Of a DNA stretch of 64,000 bases, positions 22,270 through 36,900 are shown in pieces (the stretch's first letter is position 1; every line of letters starts with the position of its first letter). The translations under genes and the position numbers were made by a program. This DNA is from Mesocentrotus franciscanus (lineage: Eukaryota > Echinodermata > Echinoidea > Camarodonta > Strongylocentrotidae). Below the pieces are notes generated by a model. It did not search any database. It saw only the letters and a program-made list of their open reading frames with translations, and was not told where the DNA came from. The stretch is from NCBI GenBank assembly GCA_037976565.1, contig CP137686.1, forward strand, positions 496,001-560,000, in the 5' to 3' direction.

Positions 22270-22905
22270 GCTCTAGGCAAGAAATCTTGGTGTCATTTTC
22301 GATACAGGCATGTCTCTTGATGCACAAATTTCAAACTGTGTGAAAGCTGCCTATTATCATTTTCGTAATGTTCGCGCTATAAGGAAATGTTTAACCCCAA
22401 ACCACTCACCAATTGATTCATGCTTTTGTAACATCTCATCTCGATAACTGTAACTCTCTCCTTTATGGACTTCCTAAATACCAAATTCACAGACTACAAA
22501 AGGTTCAAAACGCAGCTGCCTGCCTTGTCACTAAATCTAAACGTTCGACCCATACTACTCAAATACTCAAGAACCTTCACTGGCTTCCAATAGAACAGCG
22601 TATCAAATATAAAATTATACTACTCACCTACCTTTCACTGAATGGATTTGTCCCTGAATATATTTCCTCTCTTCTCAATATGTCTTCAAGTTCTCATGCA
22701 GGTCTTCGTTCCTTCAATTCAACAAATTTAATACAATTAAGAACAAAGAGGAGTTGGGGTGACAAAGCTACTGCACCCCGGTTATGGAACTCCCTGCCCC
22801 ATTCAATCAAAATGTCAGCCAATCAAAATTTGTTCAAAAAAAACTTGAAAACCTATCTAATGTCTGAATTCCTTAGTTAAGACGTAGTGTATTTCACAAT
22901 CTGAT
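22270..22905 (+). mobile_element. L2-type LINE, RT C-terminus
   Basis: The plus strand encodes NLGVIFDTGMSLDAQISNCV and AYYHFRNVRAIRKC. After a frameshift near 22,400 follow HAFVTSHLDNCNSLLYGLP, QKVQNAAACLVTKSKR, LHWLPIEQRIKYKIILLTY and LWNSLPHSIK. This is the standard end of an L2/CR1 reverse transcriptase. It stops in-frame at 22,880 and is followed by a 3' UTR with GGCGCCTTGAGCA and an ATT tail near 23,055. Confidence 0.85.
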
Positions 22906-23354
22906 GTAACTAACGTTGTTTAATTATGTTTAATTTTGTTTAATTATTTTCGTTCTCTGTAACTTCTCATGTTCTTTCATATGTTTAATGTATTTACCAT
23001 GTTAGGCGCCTTGAGCATCTCTTGGGGTGGATATCTACGCATTATACATTTTGTTATTATTATTAATACAAATCTACTTTATTATGAAAACAGTATTCTA
23101 AAACTAGAAGATCTCTATCTCTATTTCATTTCCTGTAACCAAATCATTTTGCTTTACAATGACCAAAAACAATGTCAAAGATATTTCAATGCTCATTTCT
23201 GTTATATCATTACGTTTATTATTGTCTGTCATTGTTTATATTATGTGAAAAGAAATGAAAAATAAATTCGCTCTGTATAGAGCTACTACTACTACTACTA
23301 CTACTAATGCTACTTGGAATGCTCATGTTTAGCATTCACGCCGGGGACCTCCCT

Positions 23355-24150
23355 TCTGCCCTTCTCAAATCTTTAGAAGAAATAACCAAATTCACAGCCA
23401 CAATACTAGACAGGCTTCTGCTCTCCATTTACCATATGCAAGGACAACCTTCACTCTGAATACTCTAATGTCCACTGGCCCAAGGGTCTGGAATTCACTT
23501 GATTCTACTATAACAAATGCTCCAAGTATCTCAGTTTTTAAACGTAGACTTAAGTCATATTTACTTGACAAGTATGTGGATGACACATGAATGTGTAATC
23601 AAGCTATATAATTATACTGATTTATTGTTTGTGTACTGTATTATATCTTACTCTACTCTCGATCGATTGTTCTTATTTCTCGACTTTGACATAATCCCTT
23701 TGATCCCTCTTCTTTTTCTTCTTCTTTCCCATCTGTACATATACCATATATTCATGCTTGTCCTCTGCACTCAGAGAGCAATAACTCATTGATGTCTCGA
23801 TGTGGTGTCAGCTTGGGCTTGTGCATCTACCACATGCAAGGACAACCTTCACTCTAATGTCCACTGGCCCCAGGTTGTGGTCGATGCATCGTTGAGTAGT
23901 TGTTTTCTGAGTGTATTTTGTAAATGACTTTATATATTCCATATATTATTTGTTGTTGTATTCATGAATCAGTTATCTTTGTCACATCATCTGATGAGCC
24001 TTAACTTAACAAGATGTGCTTCAACCAAGGTCTCCTCGTCTTTCTTTATTCTACATTGTACTGTTATGAGTATACCCTAGTATATTTTGTTACATGTGAT
24101 TTCTGGAAGACAAATAAACTTGATACTTGATACTTGATACTTGTTAACCT
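23355..24150 (+). mobile_element. LINE 3' end with (TTGATAC)n tail
   Basis: The plus strand reads HNTRQASALHLPYARTTF, TLMSTGPRVWNSLDS and FKRRLKSYLLDKY, the usual C-terminal signature of CR1/jockey-like RTs. A degraded 3' region repeats CACATGCAAGGACAACCTTC near 23,832. The element closes with AAATAAACTTGATACTTGAT tandem units, a tail microsatellite typical of such LINEs. Confidence 0.75.
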
Positions 24151-24464
24151 TCACAATAATGACCTGAATACTAGCGATAACAAGCGCGCGTAAACCCATA
24201 AAGCAAGCACGGGACGCAATGCTATTAGTTCCGTTACAGTCAAGGACAACAAACATGATCTACATGTAAGTGAAGTTTGTTCTCGGTGGTAGTCTCAATC
24301 CTTTATATAATTCAACCTGCATGTTGCAAAATACTCCAGCTTTAGAGGTCTGCAAAGGCAATCACAGTCAGTTGATCTTCACCTCGCTATCCATACCAAG
24401 AGTGTACATTTGAGGGGAATTTAACAATCTTTTTTAGACGTCGGTGTGTGATAATATCTTTTCC

Positions 24465-24573
24465 ATGATGACGCTTTACTCGACGTCGTTCACGAGTTGG
24501 TTGGTTGTTATGATTGTTGTCATTGCTGTCATAAACGTCGAGGCTCAGCCACAGGGAAACCCGTCTAATCAAA
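24465..24573 (+). CDS. Type-C LGR exon 1: signal peptide
   Basis: The first ATG of the pair at 24465 opens [12 protein letters not shown], then a hydrophobic core [11 protein letters not shown] and a likely cleavage near VEA|QPQG. Donor CAAA|gtaaga, phase 1. An upstream in-frame GTG is not needed. Confidence 0.75.
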
Positions 24574-27500
24574 GTAAGAAGGCGAGGTTTAATTTATTTA
24601 TTTACTTATTTGCTTACTTATTTATTAATTCATTTAATATTTACTTATTTATTTACGCATGCATTCATGAATTTATTTATTCATTCATTCATTTATTCAT
24701 TCATTGATTTTGTAATTCCCATGTAAATATAGAAGGTACTCGTCCAATTTTAATACATGTATCATCAATGTCTTTTGATGCCATAAATGTTAATTTTTCT
24801 AATTGAACAGTATTAGTTAGGTACAAAGACCGTTGATGGGCGTTGATAATAAATTACACACCGCGGGCACCTACATCTTCCATCAGAATAAATAAGGTCC
24901 ATTTTATTGATCAAATCGTAAATACGGACCCATCGCAGTGGCGGATCCAGGGGCCCGGGCCCCTCCTAGCAAAAAAAACATGTAAAAACACCTTTTTTAA
25001 TAAAAAGAAGATGGCCCCCTCCCCTGGCGCTCCGGGGGAAGGGGGGGGGGTGGAGGTTGAAGAAAAAAATAGCACTTTGCCCCCGTTGAGCCAAAAAAAA
25101 TGAGTGGTCACTACCCCCTTAGCGAAAAATCGACCCGCACGATTTTCAAATTTTCGGGTGCAAAAAAAAAATTAAAAATTGTGCTCACTACCCCCGAGCG
25201 AAAAATCGGCCGGCACGATTTTAAAATTTTCGCACGAAGTGGGCCCCATTTTGGCCCCTCTCTTGCCGCCGGCTTTGAAAAACGTTCCGCGGGGCCTGAA
25301 TGTAACATGTAAGAGTGGTGGTGATGCGCATTTTCTGCCCCCTTTAAAAAAAAACGTTTTTGCTCGTTACGCCACTGCTCCTCGTCCCTCGCATTTCGCC
25401 CCGGTCATGAAAAGAAATCGCCGCCCCTGGGATGGAGGAAAAATTAACTTCTCCCCCAAGTCGATTCGAATGTTCCAATCGCTAGCTCCATCAAGGCAAG
25501 TCCTCTGCCTTCCTGTAAAACTTCTGCCTGAACCATTTGTAGCCTCTCCTTCCCCCCTGACGAAATGAATATACGATGCTTGTGTTCGGGTCGGCTTTTG
25601 GTTGTGTTCTGTTAACCTCGTCTTCAAAACATCCCCGATGATACCCAGTACACGGTTGTGACGCCAAGTGTACCGGCCTTGTTGGAGACCTGTCGGGCAG
25701 CCAGCAAGAATATGTGTAGTCGTTGCTCTCTGTTGACAAAGCTTGCAAGCATCGTCTTCACTTAATCCCCATCGCTTCAGGTTTGCTGGTGATGCTACAG
25801 TGTCGTATGTCGAACCAATCATGAATTGCAGCAATTTAGGGCTGGTATCAAACAGATTCCTCCAGGACAGCTTTTTTTGCTGCACTCCTTCCCAAGACGT
25901 CCAAGCTCCTTGAACTGGCATCTGTACAGCTTTACATAATTCAAATTATCATGCTCCTTGACGACTAGTTCGCTAAATTATATATTATAGGTTCCTGATA
26001 AATAGACTGTCTCCGTTTTAGCGTTGAGGGTGTGTTATATTCTCAGCATATTGGGCGCGCTACGCAGAAACAGTCGAGGCAGTGGATAATAATATGGGTC
26101 AATGTAAATAATAATCATATCTGTTAATTTATCAGTTTTCATGTAGTTGACACTTGACACTAGGTATTGTAGACGTATACTTCGAAAAGTGAAAACATAT
26201 CATTTGCCTTATAGATATGCGCTAATAAAGCCTGATAATACAATTATTAGATATTGAAACCCCGGAAAGAAATTTTAATAAAATCACTTTAAAATGCAAT
26301 CATCTTTAGACCTATTGTTTTTTTGCAGCTATTTCAAGAAATTCTACAATCGATGGACATGAAGGGCGCTTTACTTGCGTCAACAGTAATCTGACCTTTG
26401 ACATTGATGACGTATGTGATGGACAAGACCAGTGCCCTTATTCAGATGATGAGTACATTTGCGGTAAGTTATACAAGCAATGCAGGCTGATTTTGTTTGG
26501 GTTTTATTTTCGTTTGATATGTTACAATAGGGATATTCCGAAGATTCATAATCCCGCAAATGAAATGACATAAAAACCTATATTTTTCTTCGGAATTACG
26601 AGCCTTCGGAAAAACGAACCCCATTTAACTTTCGGAATTACGAACCTTCGGATAAACGGACCTTCGGAATAACACAACAAATGTTCAGGATTATATACCC
26701 TATTTCACTTTGTGAATCATGAACCCGTTTTATGGGAAATTTGTGATTCGCAATTACGAACTCTAAGTTCCCTGGTTGATGATACAAGCATGCATATGCT
26801 TTCTTAGCAGTCAGGTTAAACAATCGTCATAAAAAAAAACTTTGGAATTAGGAACCTTTGGAAGACAACCCATCGGAAAACCAATGCCTCCCGTTCAATG
26901 TAAAGGATCTTGTATAGAAATTTGGGAAGGCTTGAAAGGCCCAAGCAAGTGAGGGTGTGGACCGGAAGGGGGTACCACTTCTAGCCCATGATTAAATTTA
27001 TTTCCCAAAAACATGGAACCAAGAGATTCTCACATAAATATTCAATACCCTGGGCCAACGTTATGGAATAAGTTTACTAGCCCACCTACAAAACTACCTT
27101 ACTACATGCATTTCAAGATAAAATCGTATTCAATTGCCCGGTAAAGGAATTTGTTTAACATTGCACTGTGTTTAGTCAGATGACATTTTGGCATATTTTA
27201 AACTTATAAATGAATTAAGATCCCATTAACACCGTAATTAATTGATAAAAATTTACATTTACTCCTTTCTCATTTGCTGTACAGTGTGGTAAACAAAAAA
27301 ACAGTACAGTAAATAATTTAGAATTTAGAAGGAGGCGAAAACCCAGAAACAAGGCATATATTGAGGACGCCCAGTAAAAATACACAATATACAACTAAAA
27401 CGACTGGCCGGGAGGTGGGATGGCGAGGGGGTGGAGTCAGAGAGGGCTTCCGCACTTCCATGTATTCTATTTCGAATAGACCCTTTGGAGGAGGTTTAGG

Positions 27501-30500
27501 AAATGATGTCTCCTAGCCCGGGGAAATTCAAGTGTGATTAGTGCTGTAAATTTTAGAATGATATATGGAACTATTTTGCAGTCTGTCACGGCTGCCGCAA
27601 TACTATCATGAGAAGACAGAATACCATACGATTCCAAAGACTTTCAACAGTTCATAAAATTAATTCAACATGCCCAAGGGCAATTTCAGTACCCTTTTAT
27701 AATATCACAGAAATATTGTTAAATTTACGTTTGGATTACTTAATGCGGTAATATGTCATTGTGATGTTCACCTACTGCCCTAGGCTTTTTTTAATTATTT
27801 CTTTTCAATTCTTTGCGATCCCTATTCATAGCATGCACACGGTCAGCCCGGTGAAAGGCAAACTATATGCATGACCGCCTCACAAAAGTAATTTGTAAGC
27901 TTTTGCATCTTTTTGTTCCCATTATGGAGTAACATGAAAACAAATTGCTCTTCAATCCTCTCATAAGTAAATATGACCTAGATGACTAGAAATAATATTA
28001 TTACATAGACTAATCAGATATGTTTGTTTTTCCTTGTTTTTTCCATCATTAATTATTGAATAATACTTACATTAAAAAACACATAATTATAATCTACAAT
28101 GAAAAACACATAAATTATACTTATATCACAAAATTAATTATACGTTTTTTAACAGAATTAACCTTTTTTCCAGAGGTGGTACTTTTCCAACTCTGCCCTT
28201 CATAATATTTCCTTTAAATAAATTTCGAATGTGTTTGTAAAATTAAATTTCCTTTTTTGTGTTTATAAAACATAAGAAGCTAAATTTATTAATAGTTTTT
28301 TTTAACTACATATTTTGAATTTATATAAACCCATTGCTTGCCTAAGATTATATCACTGTAATCATTGTTTTATTACCAAAAATAAAGACCTTGTTCCAAA
28401 ATATTTTTGAGTAATCACAATCATAAAATAAATGATAATAATTTTCTGTGCATTTGCACTTCAAACAATAATCATGATCAGATTATTTTTAACGATATAG
28501 ATATTCTTCACATGCTAATATGCTTATGCTTTAGAGTAATTTGAAATTAAACTGAATCGTATTTCCTTGACGTATGTCAAATTTATTTTCCATATATATT
28601 ACTTATATCATAATGATAGTTTCTACCATATGCCTCAATCATATCTGCAATATGTTTCTAAGATTGCAATTTTCAGGAAAAGAAGTGATTTATTACAATG
28701 TTCAAAGGTCACAAATCACTCATATACAGGTACTTCGTTCGCTGCATAGGTCGTGATCGTTCTATCTATCTTTGTGTGCTTGCTTGTTTTTTTTATTTCA
28801 CGAAGGACTTCTATTTGACTGTTGGATATCTAACTTTCTTCACAACAGGACTAGTTTTGGTTGCACCTGTATACCATAGTGTTAATTACATATTTTGGCC
28901 TTCTGTTGTATTACGATATAAAAAGAATTTGGCATTGATGACCAATATACCGTAATATTTGAGAAACAAATTTTATATTAAAAGATAATCACGTCCATCA
29001 TTGACTTACTTAATACATTTTGTGACAAAAAAAGTACATTATCTTCTGGACAAAAGTTTGTAATGGCAATGTTCTTAACATTAAAAATTCATTAAAAGAA
29101 AATTGGTCAAATTCTCATAAAATGTCGAAATTAGCTAATGAAGAAGTTATTGCATTCAGGGCATGTCTTGATAGTCTCCAGACCCCGACAGATTTTAAAT
29201 ATTCAATAGTCTTAAAAGTCTTTCATGTATTACGATTTTAAGATAGCAAAATGTTTTTGTTTAATTTATAAACGTATGGCGCTAACGAAATCACTCTCTA
29301 TAAGCCCATTTGAAAACTGATCTATGAATTTATACAAAAATAAGCGATGAAACATTACAAGCTCATGTTTTATGTACAATAATAATTGAATATCCAATTC
29401 CAGTCGTCCTTGAATAATAATAAAAAAAGGTATTATAGTTTTATCATTCTCATTCGCAAAATATTTTCCAATGCAAATCTTTCCCATTACGACTAGAGCA
29501 GTCATTCAATCCTTAATAGCCATAAAATCATTTTTATAATTTGTATAATTAACCTGAGCCTCGAATCACATCAAAAGGTAATCGTTATCATGTTGACAGA
29601 CAATCCTGGTCGGGCACAGCCCGCCTATCGTTTTAATTTTAAGTTTGTTCATGAAATAATAATGGACAATCCAGGAGCAATTTCCACAGTCGCACCGTTT
29701 CAAGTATCTTTTTCATTGTATTGTTAACTTTGTTACGACTAACATGCATATGTCCAATCCATCAACTCATATACATTTTATGAATTTTACTAAATCTACG
29801 CATCGTCAGTTGGCTATTTATGAGTACTTTATGTTTCTTGAATCCCTACGCTAGTGTCTTCTCCCTATATACGCAGGGTTACGAAGCAAAGGTTTAATGA
29901 AAATGATGAAAGCCATGCCCACTATAGCCAAATGTAGTATAACTAGAAACCACAGGTTAACTGTACACGATGAAACAGTTTGTTGGTTTTCTTTTAGCTT
30001 TTAGAGGTGCAAGGTTCTTCTAACGTATTATTAGTCATTTGCAGACACACGAATCGGATTTTTCTCTTGGTCAATTACAGCCATGCCCACTTTCCCCGAA
30101 TTTAGCAAAAACCACAAGTTTATTGTACACGATGAACAAATCCACCAGATGGTTCTCTAGAGGGTAAAATCTTTTAAGGGTATATTGTTAGTCATTTGCA
30201 GATACATATAATTGTTTTCCTTGTAATTATTAATTGAAAATGATGAAAGCCATGCCCACTTTAGCCAAATGTAGTATAACTAGAAACCACAAGTTAATTG
30301 TACATTACGAAACAGTCTGTTGGTGTTTTTTTTTTAGCTTTTAGGGATGCAAGGTTCTTTAAAGGTATTATTAGTCTTTTGCAGACAAGTTAATTAACAT
30401 GATGAACAAATCTACGAGTTTGTTCTCTATAAGGATAAAGTCCTTTGAAAGGTTTGGTCAATCTTTTGCAAACAATTAAGAGATTTTTTCTTATGTTTAC

Positions 30501-31400
30501 CAAAATCTATGCCTATTTTCCCAAACATTATTAGAACCAAACTTTAAAAAGTATTTTAATTATTTAACTTTAAGTATTTTTTATCGATCCTGGATGATAA
30601 AGAATAGATTGCTGATCAACTAGGATAAGACAGAGTTCCTCATCATTGGTACACGTCAGCAACTGCAGAAAATCAACATCCCCCACACCAGGATCGGTAA
30701 TGCTGATATCTTCCTTGCATCTCATGTCAAGAACTTGGGTTACATGTTTTATTCGAACATGACCATGGATCGACATGTCCTGACGAAATGCAAAGCAGTC
30801 TTTTTTCTTCTACACATTATCCGTCGAATTCACAAGTATCTAGACCACAGGTCATTACTCACTCTTATCCATGCCTTCATCACCAGCCGCTTAGATTACT
30901 GTAATGGTCTACTCTATGGTGCCACTGTAACCCACATTGAAAAACTACAGCGAATTCACAATGCTGCCGCCAGACTTGCCACAGGTTCACCCAAGTTCTG
31001 TCACATGAAACCTTTCATTCGTCAATTTAACTGGCTACCCATCAGGTCCCGGATTCAATAAAAAATACTTCTTCTCACCCTCAAATGCATCCACGGTCTG
31101 GCTCCTCCCTACCTATCTGAGCTCATAACTATCAGGCAACCATCCCTCTACTAACTCCCTTCGCTCTCTCTCAAGGCATCACGCTGAACTATCCATCTCC
31201 CAAGATGCTACCCAGACTCGGTGACGGAGCATTCACAACTGCTGCTCCCAAACTGTGGAATAACCTACCCATATCTCTTCGTAACCAACAATCGGTCGAG
31301 ACTTTCAAACAATCTAAAAACTCACCTCTTCTGCTAACAATATAACTGTTAAGCGCATTTGAACATGTATATGGAAAATGCGCTATACAAATACTATATG

Positions 31401-31435
<35 letters not shown>

Positions 31436-33034
31436 GTAAACATCGATGGTTTCATTTTTCTTTGTCTGACCCAAGCTCTCCAAGGTGTGACCCAACATAA
31501 GCTCCTGCGATACTTGCTTAAGGCTTCATTTTTTCAAACATGTCAAAGGTACATAGTTATACCATAGTCACACCAAGGAGACCGACGCGAGACCGACAAC
31601 AGAATGAACAATACATTACATGACCGCCAATCACCAACAATCGGTCGGTTTAGTGTCGGCTTGGAATCTGTTTGGATATGTGATTGAGGTGTTAGGGTTG
31701 GGGTTACATTTGGGTTTTAGGTTAGGTTTAGGGTTATGGTTAAGTATAGTCTGTGGTGGGTCCATGGTTGCACTTAGGAATGTGGTTAGTGTAGGAAATT
31801 GTCGCGGAGCTGTCGCGAAAGCAAGTGTCGTACAACAGTTATTGTCCTCGGACGGCCGCAAACTGGATTTTGTCATGCATATGCACATATTTGTTATTGT
31901 AGAAATTTCCTGATTATCTTTTTGTTTTACGCCGCCAGATAATGAATATTGCAGTTCAGCAGAATACATGTGTGACTACAAAGGTTCGTATGAATGTATA
32001 TCACTGTTCTTGGTTTGCGATGGACATCCTGACTGTGAACAGAACGGCATCGATGAGATATTATGCGGTAAAGTCTGATTTGTTGCAAATTTTAATATTG
32101 TATAAAAATCCACATCCCCCGTTACCAATGATAATAATATAATAATAATAATAATGATGATGATGATGACGATGATGATGATGTTTATAATAATAATGAT
32201 AATGATAATACCATAATGATGATTATAACAATATTAATAATAATAATAATAATAAAAAAGAGAAGGAAATGAAAAAGAAGAAGAAGAATTTGCGCCTCTT
32301 TCAGAGGAGACAAGGCGCTGTTCCTTAGTCTATGAACAAATGAAGAAGAGTTTAATACAGAGGTTTGCTTACACATGTTTTTTTTAAGAGACGAGTGAAC
32401 TACTATTTCTTAGAAATGCAAGGAGTTTGTTACATAGTCGTAGAACAAAGGATTAAAAGGATTTGAAGCCAGCCTGTTTTCGGGAGTTGGGAGTGAGAAA
32501 GGAAGGAGCTAATCTAGATCTAAGGAAGTATGATGTTCTCTACTATTGAAAGAGTGGGGAGATAAATAGACAGAGTGAAGTTGATGTAGATTTAAAAGTT
32601 TGTACAAGTATATGGTATTGAAATATAGTTAATAGTCATGTATCAGAAAAAGAACCCTTAAATGTTGATAAACAATTTGAGATGAAGATAAGTTGTAAAT
32701 GTTTATGTTGTTTATCCCTTATTCCTTATTTCACGTCTATACATGGACTGATTCAAAAAATTTATGTTAGTTCATTGGACTATTCCCTCATTTGTAAAGT
32801 CTCGTTTATGATTAGGTTAAGATAGTGCTGGCTTTTATCCTTTTGAAGATAGATGTGGAATTTGAATCAATAATCTACCAAATACTTTATTTATTCCATA
32901 AAAAACGAATATAACCTATTATATACAAACCCAAAGTGATTTGTGTATCCTTTGTTGACATTCTGACTCATAATTACTGTCCATCTCTATCTCTATATAT
33001 CTATCTATCTACTGTCTCTCTCTCTCTCTCTCTG

Positions 33035-33066
<32 letters not shown>

Positions 33067-33851
33067 CCTGCTCGTCATTCTCTTTCTCATTCTGTATAAA
33101 TATCTATCTATCTCTATGTATATATCTCTCTCTCTGTCTATCTGTCTTTCTGTCTGTCTCTCCCTCCCCTCCTCTATATTTCTCTCTCTCATTCTCGTTA
33201 TCTATACATGTATTTTATCACCAATGACAGTTTTCACGCTAATCACATAATGTTTCTCTTTTTAAAGATCCGCTAGATTGTGCGCCGGCTTGCCGATGTT
33301 CTGCTTACAGTGTAACTTGTGAAGGTCCTAACATTGTTGATGATACCAACATTAGAAAATCAACAAGAGATCTGTAAGTTGGAGAGAAAAAAAAGTACAT
33401 CTTAGAATTTTCGCTATCCCCCTAAATTCTTCATTTCTCAAGCAATATGAGAATATGAATAACAATAACCACACATCGTGTGTCCGGACAGGTTGGTTAT
33501 CTGGACAGCTGATTTGAAACACCATTTTGAAGAAGTATACATGCAATATTTCAACGATCTGTTAAGACTTATGTTGGGCAGTATTATAAAGAACATAATG
33601 GTTAGGGCTATTTGATAAATCTTTTTCGGTAAATCCAAAGGCACAAGTGACAGCTTTATTTTTTTAAGCCTCCTTCTTTCTTCTTCCTCTTCTTTGCAGA
33701 TATTTCAGTGGGGAATGGATCAACGGAACGAAGATGCCATTATCGATGCCATTCAACTTGACAACATATCCGCTTTTAATACAATTGTAAGGAACACAAA
33801 GCTATCACTGAGTAAAATATTTATATAGTATTCTAGTAGGCCTATGTTTAG

Positions 33852-33944
<93 letters not shown>

Positions 33945-36900
33945 GTATATTCATATATGTAGTCATTGCAAATGGTTTACACTACTTATTCTTACTTAGC
34001 AAAAAAAACAAGACCGAGACCAGACCAAGTAAAAGTTCTCATTATCAATTTTTTAATTTGCTGAAAAGCAGTCTCATAGGCTGATGTGAGTTTTACCGTG
34101 AATAAATATATTCAATTCAAATTCAATTCAATAAGCAGGTTACCCTGAGCACGTCAGTGCTATATGTTCATGAATAATAAGGACAGTATATTTTTACTTT
34201 TTAACCTTAAAACACAGAAGGATAATAAAAAGAATCCACATACGGCTGTCATTATAGCGCTCTAGCATTTTAGGAATGAATTCCTATCAGGTATCCATTT
34301 ACCTTTCCTGGGTGGTGTGTGGTTAATGTAGATTCTTGCCAAAGGACATTAGTGCTGCAACAGGGATTTCAACCTCGTACCTTGTGGTTCACATTCCGGG
34401 AACTTATCCACTGGACCACAGCACATCTAAAATTACAAAGTTTTACGATCAGTGATTAGCCAATGACGTATATACATGCATGACCTTTAGTTCGTAATAA
34501 GTGTTCTTGAACATAGGCCTAATCTTTAATGAAGAAAAACAAATCTTTCTATTTATTCAGTTATTTAACATCAGAGAACAACAGATATGACATCAGCAAC
34601 ACTGATACAATGACAATATGTGACCCGGCAATAGAAAACCACGAAAAAGTCGGCAGAGAAGACTTTTTTGGTTTAGGGTTGATTCTGAAAGAGGAGAATC
34701 TCAGCTTCAAAATTATATACTATTTATCACAATTTGATGTCCATAAAATTAGAATGTCCGGTCCCATATAATGTTAATGAAGAGAAAAGGGTGTTTAAAG
34801 TTTGTTGCCTATTTTAGCACTCTGACTCCCAAAGTCTTGTGAAAAGTGACGAAAGGAGGGATAAAACGCTTTGGAAATTTCTAGAAAGGGATAGTCATAT
34901 TGTCCTAAGACTTGGCACACTAATTAAGAACATCCTGTTCTTTATTTCTTCAAGGACAAGGGATCAATGTAAAAGCTTATTCTGTTTTACAGTTATTAAT
35001 GATCAAATTGAGACCAGTCCTAAATAAATCAAAACTACTACAACAAACTCAGAAGAAGAAAAAACATAGGTCGACAAAATACTGCCAAAACACCACTTTT
35101 AAGTTGTTTGTGCTTCCAAATTTTGAAATGACATAAAAAAACAAGTATACTCTCTCAGGCAAAGGGTGACAAAAAAGAATTGGAACATCCTGACCAAATA
35201 CACCTTTATTGAACTCTAAATGAAAACCACACTATGCGAATTCTTTGAGGTGTGGGGTCACATATATTGATTGTTTCCTTTCTGAATTTAATGTATGTTT
35301 TGAAGTGATGAAGGTTTTGAAACATGATTATCTCCTTCAGGTATCTCCAAATAGCGAAACGTTCTGTTTTGGCCTACAAATAACAATGGTAATCACTTCA
35401 AAGTTTAAGAAACTTAATTGACGTATATTATTGATAAGGAATTTAATATACTTATCATGTCATGATTTGCAGAATTGTTTACAATACTGGACTAAGGGAA
35501 ATTCTTCGAGCAGACTTCGTGATTCTGACAGAACTCAGAATTATGTAAGTTTTATTAATGTTTATATTACCATGAATCAATATGTAACTGAAAATAGTTT
35601 ATAGGCAACTGTAAAGTGTAGGATTCATAAAACGAGAAAATTGTAAATGGAAATAAAACTGTGCCCAGGGGAAGGTGATTAAATACATAAATGATAATAA
35701 TAATAAGAAGAATGATAATAATAGTAATACATTTAATAATGATAACGATAATAATAATAACAACAATAATAATGATTATAATGTTAATACTAATAAAATA
35801 ATAATAATGATAATGATGATAATAATAATAATAATAATAATAATGATAATAATAATAATAATAATAATAAAGATTATAATATCTACATCTATACAACGAA
35901 AACTCCTAGATCCTAATCAGATGATTGGCCAAACACATGTGATTTATTTAATCAGCCTATCAAATTTTATTTTTCATAAAAAAGCGCGCAACAGTTTTCA
36001 GTACTATCCAACGATTTTAAGTACGCGATGCATAGCAGTGCGCGTTTAGGGTTGTGTGCTTTTATTTTGTGTGGGCCAATACTTCGGTAGCAACGCCCAT
36101 AAACACGTATAGTATAGAGATATCGACTGCTTTGAGAGGCCTGGCTTTTTTATAGGCTCAAGAGAACGTGCACATCCTGCCATGAACCCGAGGGGTCATG
36201 GCAGGATGTGCACGTTCTCGAGAGCCAACAGCCAGACCTCGAATATTAAAGCAGTCGATTTGTCTTTTATATGCCGAATTGAAACAAAAATCTACCAAGA
36301 ATTCTAACCTTATCCTTTTTTTGAGTAGAGATTGGTTAAAACATCACAGGAAATCTGAGACACTGTCTGTTTATCTTCGCTGGAAAAGTGACTGAAAGTT
36401 TCAATCATTCGGGAATCGCAGACAAAAAGCACTGTATGGTGTCCGCGCTCGCACAAAGACAATTTTAACACGTAAACCAATGGGGATCGCAGCATGAGGG
36501 CACTTAAAAAGAGACTATTGACTGGTAGGCGGGGCATGGCTAAAATCACGACTCCAATTTTGACCAATCAGATGACTGGATTTCTAAAGTGAGGTATAAA
36601 AATGTGTATAGCGCGCTTATCCCTGTGTACAAGCTTAGTAAAGTAAGCCTATTAAACTTGCGATTTATTTTTCAGTGATAATGACACAAAACAAGTTTGA
36701 AATGAATTGGTTCTACATCAAAGGTGCATGTTTTCATTCATTCATTTACAATATATCCAATCTTTTATCAAAACATATTTGTGGCTTACACCCAGTAAAT
36801 AAGATCGATTGATCGATCTGTATTGAAAAAAAAGTCAGAAAAAATCTTTGAACCAGCGGGACTTGAACCTACATCTACTGCTTGCCGGGCAGCGACTCTA

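Larger units (their letters stand above)
26464..31938 (+). other. Intron 2 of the type-C LGR gene
   Basis: AT-rich. Contains a TTCGGAATTACGAA-based repeat near 26,540-26,880, imperfect direct repeats of GAAAGCCATGCCCACT at about 29,908, 30,079 and 30,247, an L2 fragment (30,588-31,440) and a MITE (31,560-31,692). I saw no further LDLa-like exon. Confidence 0.5.

Noticed and set aside
35341..35388. Possible LRR exon after ccttcag at 35,341
   Set aside because: In the phase required by its neighbours it runs into TAA within 15 codons and lacks the LxxNxI pattern; the exon at 35,473 fits instead.
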